A stretch of DNA of 64,000 bases. Source: Pseudomonas sp. R84 (GTDB lineage: Bacteria; Pseudomonadota; Gammaproteobacteria; Pseudomonadales; Pseudomonadaceae). The stretch's first letter is position 1; each line of letters starts with the position of its first letter. The position numbers and the translations under genes were made by a program. The notes beneath the pieces are model-generated. The model was not told where the DNA came from and searched no databases. It was given only the letters and a program-made list of their open reading frames with translations. Below are positions 32,270 through 40,606 of this stretch, piece by piece. Location of the stretch: the NCBI RefSeq assembly GCF_009834515.1, contig NZ_CP019426.1, forward strand, positions 3,213,501-3,277,500, written 5' to 3'.

Positions 32270-33568
32270 TCAGAGCGCCGCTTTGACCTGCAAACCAAAC
32301 ACCAGCGCATTGTCGATGTCCTGCCCGGAGAACGCGCCCGGCTCGATGATGTACTGCAGATTCGGCCGCAGGGTCAGCCAAGGCGTGGCCTGATAACCGT
32401 AGCCGAGTTCGATCAATTGCTCGGCGCTGTCCAGGTTCGGGAATGCCGTGCCATTGTTCAATGCGGCGTCCTGCAGCACGTCGCGGCTGCGCGGGTTCGG
32501 TACGGCGCGACCATAACCCAGCGCTACGGTGTCACGCGGACGACCTTCGAACGGTTTGTACAGAACCACGCCAGTGCCGTACCACTTGCTGAACGGCGAA
32601 GCCGCTTCGCTGGCCGCCGAGTACTGACCGAAGGCATGCAGGCTGCGGCCTTCGGACGTTGGCGAGTTCCAGACGGCCTGATCGATCAGCAGGTAATGAC
32701 CGCCGCGACCGGACACTTCTTTATCGCTGCCGATGCGTTTTACATCAGAGCTGTCGTAGTAGTAACCGAGCTTGTATTCGCCGGGCAATTCACCCGCATG
32801 TTTGTACACCAGCTCGATCGGCACCACGGTGCCAGTGGTGTGTTTCGGGCCAAGGTGCCAGGCGCGGCTGGAGTTGCCGTTGCTTTGCGGGTCGACGTTG
32901 AATGCGGCCACGCGCAGTTGCCACGAGGACGACAGATCGTATTTCACCCGCACGCCCAAATGGGCATTGGGGTAGTTGGTCCAGCCGCTGCCGCCGGACA
33001 TGTTCAGCGGATGGCCGCAGAAACCGGCGTTCATGAAGTTGCACAGAATGCCGCTGTCGAGGCCGCCGAGGTCGTTGCCCATGGCCATGTAACCGAGTTT
33101 CACATTGAGCGCCGGGGTAAACACGCTGCGCTCGTAGCTCAACTCGGTCAGGCGCGTGTACAGGCCACCGTAGTTTTCCTGGATCGGCAAGCGGTTGCCG
33201 ACAAGGTCTTCCGAGGCGCTGTTGCCGCGACGGTCGTTGATGGTCAACTGGACTTTGCCGGCATTGTCGACGCCGTACAGTTTGCTCAGGTCGAACTGCA
33301 CGCCGAGTTTGATGTTTTGCGAGTAGCGCGCCGAGCGATGCAGGCCGCCGTCGGCGTTGTATGCCATTTCACCGCTGTAATCGCCGGTGAACTTGATGCC
33401 TTGTTCATCCATCTGGTGACGCAAGCCACCCCAGTCACCGGTGAGGGTGCTGCGGGTCAACAGATCGGAATCGTTGTCGGCCAACGCGGGGAGGGTGGTG
33501 GTGCACGCGACGCCCAGCAACAGGCCTTTGAACAGGTCGGAACGGGAAAAACCAACAGCCGATAGCAT
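32270..33568 (-). CDS. oprB: Carbohydrate-selective porin, OprB family
   Basis: 432 residues. A signal peptide ends near LPALA before DNDSDLLTR. LTGDWGGLRHQMDEQGIKF is the typical start of mature OprB, and the C-terminal FGLQVKAAL ends with a beta-strand pattern suitable for barrel insertion (though ending in Leu instead of Phe). It forms the outer-membrane path for glucose and related sugars. It lies downstream of gcd on the same strand, with a hairpin between the two, which fits delivery of glucose for periplasmic oxidation. Confidence 0.9.
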   Translation of the reverse strand: MLSAVGFSRSDLFKGLLLGVACTTTLPALADNDSDLLTRSTLTGDWGGLRHQMDEQGIKFTGDYSGEMAYNADGGLHRSARYSQNIKLGVQFDLSKLYGVDNAGKVQLTINDRRGNSASEDLVGNRLPIQENYGGLYTRLTELSYERSVFTPALNVKLGYMAMGNDLGGLDSGILCNFMNAGFCGHPLNMSGGSGWTNYPNAHLGVRVKYDLSSSWQLRVAAFNVDPQSNGNSSRAWHLGPKHTTGTVVPIELVYKHAGELPGEYKLGYYYDSSDVKRIGSDKEVSGRGGHYLLIDQAVWNSPTSEGRSLHAFGQYSAASEAASPFSKWYGTGVVLYKPFEGRPRDTVALGYGRAVPNPRSRDVLQDAALNNGTAFPNLDSAEQLIELGYGYQATPWLTLRPNLQYIIEPGAFSGQDIDNALVFGLQVKAAL

Positions 33569-33610
33569 GTAAATCTTCCTGCAGAAAACATGAGCAATAG
33601 GGGGGAAAGC

Positions 33611-33636
33611 AGCGCGGCACCCGAAGGTGCCGCGCT
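33611..33636 (-). terminator. Hairpin between gcd and oprB
   Basis: AGCGCGGCACC (33611-33621) pairs perfectly with GGTGCCGCGCT (33626-33636) around CGAA. On the leftward transcript it is followed by GCTTTCCCC, a poor T-tract. It probably limits read-through from gcd into oprB or protects the gcd 3' end. Confidence 0.6.
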
Positions 33637-33654
33637 TTACGTGGACACCGTGAT

Positions 33655-36060
33655 TTACGGCAGGGCGTAAGCCATCACGTAGTCGCCGCGATCGGTCGAC
33701 TGACGCGCGCCGCCGGCGGTGATGACGATGTATTGCTTGCCGGTTTTCGGCGAAACATAGGTCATCGGGCCGCCCTGACTGCCGACTGGCAGACGTGCTT
33801 TCCAGACTTCGTCACCGTTGCCGCTGTTGAACGCGCGCAGGTAGAAGTCCTGGGTGCCGGCGATGAAGATCAAACCACCTTGGGTCGACAGGGTGCCGCC
33901 GAGGGTTGGCAGACCGATCTTGATCGGCAGGTGCATGCGGATGCCCAGTGGACCGGTGTCTTCAACGGTACCGACCGGAACCTGCCAGGCGATTTTCTGG
34001 GTCTTCATGTCGATCGCGGTCAGCGTGCCGAACGGTGGTGCCTGGCAAGGAATGCCGGCTACCGACAGGAAGCGGTTTTTGTTCACCGCGTAAGGCGTGC
34101 CTTTCAGCGGCACGGCGCCCATGCCGGTGTTGAGCGCTTCGCCACCGCCAGCGGCCTGGCCTTTGTTCTGCGACGGAATCATCTGAATCCACAGACCCAG
34201 ACGCATGTCGTTGACGAAGATGAAACCGTGCACCGGGTCAGTGGAAATGCTGCCCCAGTTCATGCCGCCCAGCGAACCCGGGAAGCTCAGCGATTTATCC
34301 ATGCCCGGCGCGGTGTACAGGCCGTCGTAGCGCATGCCTTTGAAGTCGATGCGGCAGAGCAACTGATCGTACGGAGTGGCGCCCCACATGTCCGATTCAG
34401 TCAGGTGCTGAGCACCGATTTCTGGCATGCCCACCGATTTCGGCTGGGTAGGGGAGTACGGTTCGTTCGGAATGTTCGCCGCTTTCACCGGCACTTCTTT
34501 CACGTCGGTCAGCGGTTTGCCGGTGGCGCGGTCGAGCACGTAGATCTGCCCGGCCTTGGTGCCGATGACCAGCGCCGGAATGCTTTTGCCGTCTTTGGTG
34601 AAGTCGATCAGGCTCGGCTGCATCGGCAGGTCGAAGTCCCAGAGATCGTTGTGCACGGTCTGGAATACCCAGCGCTCGTCACCGCTGGTGGCGTCCAGCG
34701 CGAGGATCGAAGCACCGTAGGTGTGATCGAGTTTGCTGCGCTCGACACCATAAATGTCGGTCGACGAACTGCCCATCGGCAGGAACACGGTGTTGGTCGC
34801 CGGGTCATAGGACATCGGCGCCCAGCTGTTCGGCGTGCTGCGCACATAAGTGCTGCCTTCGGCTGGTGCGTTTTTATCCTGCGGATTGCCCGGGTCGAAC
34901 GCCCAGCGCATGGCGCCGGTGATCACGTCGAAACCACGAATCACGCCACCCGGCATGTCGGTCTGCACGTTGTCAGCTACGCGACCGCCAACCACCACGG
35001 TGGTGCCGGCCATCAACGGCGCGGACGACAACTGATAGTAGCTGTCCGGCACGTTACCCAGACCGGCCTTCAGATCAACCTGGCCGTTGTTGCCGAAACC
35101 CTGGCAGAACTCGCCGGTGTCCGCATCGACCGCGATCAGGCGCGCATCAATGGTGTTGGTCAGCAGGCGACGCTGGCAATTGGCGGCCGGCGCCGGTTTG
35201 GCTTCGATGATCGACGAGTTGCTCGGCTGAGCAATCGCTTTGGTGGCGTCGAAATAGGCCATGCCACGGCAGCGCTGCCAGACTTTCGACTGAGCGTTGA
35301 TTGCGTTCTTCCACAGCTCTTTACCGGTGTCGGCATCGAGGGCGATCAGGTTGTTGTGCGGGGTGCAGATGAACACCTTGTTGCCAACCTGCAGCGGGGT
35401 CAGCTGATCTTCAGCGCCGTTGCCATCGCTCTCGGCGACGTCACCGGTGTGGTAGGTCCACGCCACTTTCAGCTTGTCGACGTTGGTGCGGTTGATCTGG
35501 TCCAGCGCAGCGAAGCGGCTGCCACCTTCGGTATTCCCGTAGTGCGCCCAGTCCTTTTGCGCCTTGTCCGGCTCGACCGGGGTCAGGCCCGGGCCGGTGC
35601 CGGTGGCGGCAACGGTCGGGTGGGCGACAAACATATTGCCGGCCGCTACAACCACGCCGACCGCCAGCACCGCAGCCACGGCGTAAGCGCCGCGACCGGC
35701 AACACCGCCGTTGGCACGCTTGAGCAGCGGATAGACCAGTGCAACGACCAGGCCGATCACACTGAACATGAACAGGCGCGAGAACACCGGCCAGAACACC
35801 AGGCCGGCATCACTCACCGCCCAGATCGTGGTGCCCACCAGGAACGCGGCGAACAACCACGCACCGGCCAGCTTGAAGCGCGCGATCAGCAGACCGGAAA
35901 CGGCCATGACCAAGCCACCCACCAGGAAGTACCACGAGCCTCCCAGGCTGACCAACTTCACGCCGCCCGCAGCCAGCGCCAAGCCGAGCAGGGCGATGAC
36001 GACGCCCAGCCCGATCAGAATGAATTTCGATATGCCCGAGAGGCGTTGACTCTGCTTCAC
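33655..36060 (-). CDS. gcd: Membrane-bound PQQ-dependent glucose dehydrogenase
   Basis: 801 residues. Five membrane helices fill the first 140 residues, followed by a large periplasmic beta-propeller of PQQ blades (DQINRTNVDKLKVAWTYHTG, ALDADTGKELWKNAIN and others). It oxidises glucose to gluconolactone and passes electrons to ubiquinone. The C-terminal GGPMTYVSPKTGKQYIVITAGG is characteristic. Length and layout match E. coli and Pseudomonas Gcd (about 800). PQQ genes are not in the window. Paired with oprB downstream. The short divergent region upstream (36061-36433) holds its promoter. Confidence 0.95.
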   Translation of the reverse strand: MKQSQRLSGISKFILIGLGVVIALLGLALAAGGVKLVSLGGSWYFLVGGLVMAVSGLLIARFKLAGAWLFAAFLVGTTIWAVSDAGLVFWPVFSRLFMFSVIGLVVALVYPLLKRANGGVAGRGAYAVAAVLAVGVVVAAGNMFVAHPTVAATGTGPGLTPVEPDKAQKDWAHYGNTEGGSRFAALDQINRTNVDKLKVAWTYHTGDVAESDGNGAEDQLTPLQVGNKVFICTPHNNLIALDADTGKELWKNAINAQSKVWQRCRGMAYFDATKAIAQPSNSSIIEAKPAPAANCQRRLLTNTIDARLIAVDADTGEFCQGFGNNGQVDLKAGLGNVPDSYYQLSSAPLMAGTTVVVGGRVADNVQTDMPGGVIRGFDVITGAMRWAFDPGNPQDKNAPAEGSTYVRSTPNSWAPMSYDPATNTVFLPMGSSSTDIYGVERSKLDHTYGASILALDATSGDERWVFQTVHNDLWDFDLPMQPSLIDFTKDGKSIPALVIGTKAGQIYVLDRATGKPLTDVKEVPVKAANIPNEPYSPTQPKSVGMPEIGAQHLTESDMWGATPYDQLLCRIDFKGMRYDGLYTAPGMDKSLSFPGSLGGMNWGSISTDPVHGFIFVNDMRLGLWIQMIPSQNKGQAAGGGEALNTGMGAVPLKGTPYAVNKNRFLSVAGIPCQAPPFGTLTAIDMKTQKIAWQVPVGTVEDTGPLGIRMHLPIKIGLPTLGGTLSTQGGLIFIAGTQDFYLRAFNSGNGDEVWKARLPVGSQGGPMTYVSPKTGKQYIVITAGGARQSTDRGDYVMAYALP

Positions 36061-36433
36061 GTTGAGTGTCCCGTTGAAATGAGGCGCGCATTATATAGTT
36101 AGGTAACTACCTAGTTAAATCACAAATTTCAACGTGAAGCTTAGTTCGCGGTTTTGACTCACGCTGCGGGGGGGCGCAGATGTGGAAATGTCTGTCGAAA
36201 TGCGCACAAATATCGCTGTTCTGTCAGATTGATTGTGAGTTGTGACAGATATCGGATGCCGCGCCCTCAGGCATAATCCATTTTCACCGGGTTGTAAATG
36301 CGACGAATAACCGCCAGTCAGCCCGTTCCAGAGCGGTCTAAGGACGCATCGAGCTATATGGATATGCTTTTTTAATCTTGGAATTCGCCACGGTTTACCG
36401 CTCAACTGGCGCCTTTTTGATAGGTAGCTATTT
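36061..36433. other. 373-base divergent region between gcd and the amino-acid oxidase gene
   Basis: AT-rich and presumably holding both promoters. TAGGTA/TACCTA (36100-36105 and 36108-36113) makes a short palindrome 40-50 bases upstream of the gcd start, a possible operator. Near the right end CGCCA (36386-36390) and TGGCG (36407-36411) enclose an inner CGG/CCG pair and are followed by CCTTTTTGA, a terminator-like structure just 13 bases before the oxidase ATG that could attenuate it. No open frame of note. Confidence 0.45.
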
Positions 36434-37612
36434 ATGTCCGAGCGGTGTGAGGTGGTGGTTCTGGGCTTGGGCGCGATGGGCGCTGCCACGGTTTATCAGT
36501 TGGCGAAAGCGGGGGTGAATGTAGTCGGCATCGACCGCCATCATCCGCCGCACAACCTCGGTTCTAGCCACGGCGATACTCGAATCACTCGGCTTTCGGT
36601 CGGAGAAGGTGCGCAATATGTGCCGATCGTGCGCAATTCTCATCGCGTCTGGCGTGAGCTCGAGGCACTGACGGGAGAGTCTTTGTTCGAGCAATCGGGC
36701 CTGTTGGTGCTGACGTCGAGCGCCGAGTTCGATCCTCAAGATGAGACCGACTTCACCTTGCGCACCATCGGCCTGGCGCGGACTTACGGCATCGAGCACG
36801 AAGTCCTGTCCGCCGGACAGATTCGCCAGCGCTTCCCGCAATTCGCCAACGTGCACGACTCAGCCATCGGCTATTTTGAACCGGGCGGCGGCTTCGTGCG
36901 CCCGGAACGCTGCATCGATGTGCAGCTCAAACTGGCCGAGCAACACGGTGCGACGCTTTATAAAGGCGAGACCGTTACCGCTATCAGCTCGAACGAAGAA
37001 GGGGTCACGGTCACCACGGACCGGCGCACGCTGTTTGCCAATAAGCTGGTGATCAGCGCGGGCAACTGGAACGGCGAGTTGCTCGGTGAACCGTATGAGA
37101 ATCTGCTGAGTGTTTACCGGCAAAAGCTGTTCTGGTTCGAACTGGAAGAGAACGCCGGACTGGTCGGCCACTCACCGACGTTCATCTTCACCCACGGTCG
37201 CGGCGACGACAAAATCAACTACGGCTTTCCCGCGCTACCCGGCGAAAGCAGCATGAAAATCGCCACCGCGCAGTACCACACCGCAACGTCACCTCAGGCC
37301 ATCGACCGTACGGTTTCAGCGGCCGAAGCGCAGGACATGTACGAGCACCAGATGCACGAGCGCATCGCCGGCGTGACCTCGAAAGTGCTCAAGTCGGCGG
37401 TTTGCGCCTACACCGTGACCCCGGATCGCCATTTCATCATCGATGAGCATCCGTCGCTGCAACACACCCTGTTCGTCTCGGCCTGTTCCGGGCACGGTTT
37501 CAAGCATTCCGCCGCGCTCGGCGAAGCATTTGCGCAGTGGTGCATGCGCGGCTCGAGCGACCTGGATCTGTCCTCTTTCTCCCTGAAACGCTTCGAAGGA
37601 AAACTATCGTGA
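36434..37612 (+). CDS. solA: Monomeric sarcosine oxidase / N-methyltryptophan oxidase-family flavoenzyme
   Basis: 392 residues. The N-terminal CEVVVLGLGAMGAATVYQLA binds FAD and is followed by SSHGDTRITRLSVGEGAQYV, a family hallmark. VSACSGHGFKHSAALGEAFA near the C-terminus carries the cysteine that holds FAD covalently in MSOX and SolA. It would oxidise an N-methyl amino acid or related secondary amine to formaldehyde and the free amine. It overlaps the MetQ-like gene as GTGA, so the oxidase may act on what that transporter brings in. Symbol by similarity. Confidence 0.8.
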   Translation: MSERCEVVVLGLGAMGAATVYQLAKAGVNVVGIDRHHPPHNLGSSHGDTRITRLSVGEGAQYVPIVRNSHRVWRELEALTGESLFEQSGLLVLTSSAEFDPQDETDFTLRTIGLARTYGIEHEVLSAGQIRQRFPQFANVHDSAIGYFEPGGGFVRPERCIDVQLKLAEQHGATLYKGETVTAISSNEEGVTVTTDRRTLFANKLVISAGNWNGELLGEPYENLLSVYRQKLFWFELEENAGLVGHSPTFIFTHGRGDDKINYGFPALPGESSMKIATAQYHTATSPQAIDRTVSAAEAQDMYEHQMHERIAGVTSKVLKSAVCAYTVTPDRHFIIDEHPSLQHTLFVSACSGHGFKHSAALGEAFAQWCMRGSSDLDLSSFSLKRFEGKLS

Positions 37613-38388
37613 AACGCGTCGCGCTCTCCGTAGCACTGCTGGTCGCCGCCCTGGGCAATGCCTATGCCGAAACCCTGAAAATCGCCGTGGTGCCTGTGCC
37701 CCACGCCGAAATCCTCGAGTTCTTGAAACCGGAGCTGGCCAAGGAAGGGGTGACGCTGGATGTCAAAGTCTTCTCTGACTACATCCAGCCCGACCGGCAG
37801 ACGGATGAAGGCTTGCTCGACGCCAATTACTTCCAGAGCAAACCGTATTACGAGGCCTACAAAAAAGACCGGCCGAGCAGCGATCAAGTGCCGATTGTGG
37901 CCGTGCACATCGAACCGTTTGGCGCCTATTCGAAGAAGATCAACAACATCAGCGAACTCAAGGATGGCGCGACGATCGCCATTCCCAACGACCCGACCAA
38001 CTCCGGTCGGGCGCTGCTGCTGATCGCCAAGCAAGGCCTGATCACCCTGAAGGATCCCGACAACATCATGGCGACGCGCCTGGACATCGTCAGCAATCCC
38101 AAGCATCTGAAGTTCCAGGAACTCGAAGCGGCGATGCTGCCAAGGGTGTTGAATCAGGTCGACATGGCGTTGATCAACGCCAACTACGCGCTGGAAGCCA
38201 AACTGGTGCCGCACAAAGACGCGCTGTTTATCGAAAGTTCGGAGTCGCCGTACGCCAATTACCTGTACGTGCGTCGCGACAAGGCCAACGCCCCGGCCGT
38301 GCAGAAGCTCGGCGCGCTGCTTAACTCACCGCAAGTGAAGCAGTTCATTCTTGAGCGTTATCACGGCGATGTGGTGCCGGCGTTCTGA
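37609..38388 (+). CDS. NlpA/MetQ-family ABC substrate-binding protein
   Basis: 259 residues from GTG 37609, which overlaps the oxidase stop and has AAGGA upstream; the longer open frame lies inside the oxidase gene. A signal peptide runs to AYA before ETLKIAVVPVPHAEILEFLK. DYIQPDRQTDEGLLDANYFQ, NDPTNSGRALLLI and LINANYALEAKL are MetQ-family motifs. Unlike E. coli MetQ there is no lipobox cysteine, so it should be soluble in the periplasm. No permease or ATPase gene is adjacent, so it must work with a transporter encoded elsewhere. Confidence 0.85.
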   Translation: MKRVALSVALLVAALGNAYAETLKIAVVPVPHAEILEFLKPELAKEGVTLDVKVFSDYIQPDRQTDEGLLDANYFQSKPYYEAYKKDRPSSDQVPIVAVHIEPFGAYSKKINNISELKDGATIAIPNDPTNSGRALLLIAKQGLITLKDPDNIMATRLDIVSNPKHLKFQELEAAMLPRVLNQVDMALINANYALEAKLVPHKDALFIESSESPYANYLYVRRDKANAPAVQKLGALLNSPQVKQFILERYHGDVVPAF

Positions 38389-38431
38389 CTCAGTCGGGAG
38401 CCGCCAGAAATGCTGACGGCTCCCGACATCT

Positions 38432-39334
38432 TCAAGCGTTCTCTTCAAGCCGGCGCACATCGCCCAAGGAATCACGCTGCATCGATTGCAGGTTTTTCTC
38501 GATGGTTTCGCACAGCGCCTCCATCTGAATCTGGTGTTCGCTGTGGCGAAACGGGCTTTGCAGATCGGTGCCGATGCGTTCGATGGCCAGCAGCATAAAA
38601 CCCACCACGGTCGAGGCCAGCGGCGTGAACCAGCCCAACGATTCCACCAGGCCGACGGGGACGATCAGGCAGAACAGCGAAATAAACAGCCGTGGGAAAT
38701 ACACATAAGGGTAGGGCAGCGGCGTATTCGCGATCCGTTCCATACCACCCTGACTGTTGGACAAATCCACCAATGTCGATTCCAGCCGTGCCAGACGAAT
38801 GCTGTCCAGGCGCCCGGCCTTGTATTCGCGCGCAAGCAAAGTCGCTGATCCGGTGAGGATATCGTTGGCAAAGTTATTGGTCGTGCCACTGCGCGCGAAT
38901 TCTTCGGCGGGAATAAACGCCCGAACTTCCTCAGGGCAAGGCTGACCTTGCAGATGCGCCGCGAGGCAGTTCACATAGGCGACGTGGCGGCGCAACAGGG
39001 TCGACTTGACCGGATTGACCTCGCCATCGGGATCATCCAGCAGCGTCAGCACCTGGCGGGCGAAGCTGCGCGAATTGTTGATCATCGAACCCCACAACGT
39101 GCGTGCTTCCCACCAGCGGTTGTAAGCGCTGCTGTTGCGGAAACTGATCAGCACGATCAATGCCGAACCCAATAACGTCAGGGGCATCAATGGCAGATTC
39201 AGCTTGGCGTTGAGGAACAGCATGAAATCGACGGTGACGGCGATGTCCCAGAGCAGCAGCCAGAACAACGCCCAGCCGACATAGCCCAGAGTCTTGATGA
39301 TCAAACGGTATTTTCTGACGATGGCTGCTTTCAA
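38432..39334 (-). CDS. Bestrophin-like membrane channel (UPF0187/YneE family)
   Basis: 300 residues. MKAAIVRKYRLIIKTLGYVG then two helices (about 15-55), the highly conserved SFRNSSAYNRWWEARTLWGS cytoplasmic segment, and a second helix pair about 190-240. This is the bacterial bestrophin layout; KpBest of Klebsiella is a pentameric cation channel. Single-gene unit converging on the MetQ-like gene (43 bases between stops). The physiological ion and signal are unknown. Confidence 0.85.
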   Translation of the reverse strand: MKAAIVRKYRLIIKTLGYVGWALFWLLLWDIAVTVDFMLFLNAKLNLPLMPLTLLGSALIVLISFRNSSAYNRWWEARTLWGSMINNSRSFARQVLTLLDDPDGEVNPVKSTLLRRHVAYVNCLAAHLQGQPCPEEVRAFIPAEEFARSGTTNNFANDILTGSATLLAREYKAGRLDSIRLARLESTLVDLSNSQGGMERIANTPLPYPYVYFPRLFISLFCLIVPVGLVESLGWFTPLASTVVGFMLLAIERIGTDLQSPFRHSEHQIQMEALCETIEKNLQSMQRDSLGDVRRLEENA

Positions 39335-39434
39335 ACGGAAACCTCGTGGTGAGCGGTAAGCGTTAACGCCTTAGCTCGGACGCTGTTTTCGCGGGAAAGG
39401 TTCGCTAAATCGCTTCAGCTTTCGTCTCCGCGGG

Positions 39435-40484
39435 TTAATTAGCCCGGAGACGATTAAAGGAAAATGACAGGGACCTCTTCATCAGTCTGGCCATCGGCGT
39501 TTCGATTTTTTCGTGAATGACATAGGACGCACCGATCATTAAAACGACGGTGCCCCACAGCAGCAGGTGCGCATTGACCGTCGGATAGGCCATGTTGAAG
39601 ATGATGAAACCGATCATTTGATGGAGCAGGTACAGCGGATATGTGAGCGCTCCCAAGGTCGTCCAGTTCAATTGCCCGATGGCGGCTGTTTTGTTGGTTG
39701 CGATCAACAGGAAGGTCATGAAGAACACGATAATGAAGCTGGCGATGATCGACGGATCGTACTCCGTCGCATATTTGCTTTCGATCGACTCGGCCCAAGT
39801 AATGGCGGTGAAGGTGGCCAAGGCCAATGCTCCCGCCACCAGGGCAATGCGCAGTTTTGTCATACCCTTCGCCCAGATCAGGTAGAACGTGGCACCGGCG
39901 ATGAAATAGGCCGCGTAATCGGTGATCAATATCGAGCGCAGCTTTTCAAAAGCGAGGACTTCCGCGGTGGCCGAGACCAGTAGCCAGAGCACGAGGCAGG
40001 GTTCGATTTTGTCTATTTTCTTCAAGGCCAGGAGAATCGAGATCATCAGGTAGAACTTGATTTCTACAAACAGCGACCAGTACACGCCGTCGATGGGCGG
40101 GACGCCGAGCAGGTCGCCAAGGAAGGTCATATTGATCAGATATTGATAAAGATCCGCGCTGAACCTCGGCTGACCGAAGGCCAGTGTGATCAGAAAGGTG
40201 AGCGTGCAGCAGACCCAGAACGCCGGGCACAGGCGCACCACGCGGGAGATGAAAAACACTTGCAGATTGTTGCTTGAAGCCGTCATCAGGATGACAAATC
40301 CGCTGATCATGAAAAACAGCTCCACACCCAGGTAACCGTACTTGGCCACCTCGGCCAGCAGCGGGTAGGGCATGACTGACATATCGCCCCGCGCATAGCC
40401 GCGAAACGCGTAGTGAAAAATCACCACGGCGAGCGCTGCCAGAAAGCGCAGCAAGTCCAGTTCCTTCAGTCGTCGGTTGTTCAT
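39435..40484 (-). CDS. Acyltransferase-3 family membrane protein
   Basis: 349 residues from ATG 40484 (GGAG upstream); the frame is open further but that part lacks membrane character. LKELDLLRFLAALAVVIFHY is the family opening with its catalytic His in FHY, and YLGVELFFMISGFVILMTAS follows. About ten hydrophobic helices. Members O-acetylate or otherwise acylate polysaccharides across the inner membrane. As the last gene of the leftward polysaccharide run, it probably decorates the exopolysaccharide. A 122-base gap separates it from the GH16 gene. Confidence 0.85.
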   Translation of the reverse strand: MNNRRLKELDLLRFLAALAVVIFHYAFRGYARGDMSVMPYPLLAEVAKYGYLGVELFFMISGFVILMTASSNNLQVFFISRVVRLCPAFWVCCTLTFLITLAFGQPRFSADLYQYLINMTFLGDLLGVPPIDGVYWSLFVEIKFYLMISILLALKKIDKIEPCLVLWLLVSATAEVLAFEKLRSILITDYAAYFIAGATFYLIWAKGMTKLRIALVAGALALATFTAITWAESIESKYATEYDPSIIASFIIVFFMTFLLIATNKTAAIGQLNWTTLGALTYPLYLLHQMIGFIIFNMAYPTVNAHLLLWGTVVLMIGASYVIHEKIETPMARLMKRSLSFSFNRLRAN

Positions 40485-40606
40485 GTAGGGGCGCTCCGGA
40501 CGTGTTAGCGCTGATCGAGAACTGACGACTCTGCCGAGTGAAATTCGACCCAAGGCGAAAGCTATGGATGCACGGGGCATCGACTGTCCCAGGCTTTGCG
40601 TGACGG

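Noticed and set aside
33733..36102. 789-codon open frame opposite gcd
   Set aside because: It is a high-G+C antisense shadow of a clear glucose dehydrogenase gene; the product is Arg/His/Gln-rich with no domain.
36100..36113. TAGGTA-AC-TACCTA palindrome upstream of gcd as a confident operator
   Set aside because: Too short to separate from chance in AT-rich DNA; kept only as a remark in the intergenic entry.
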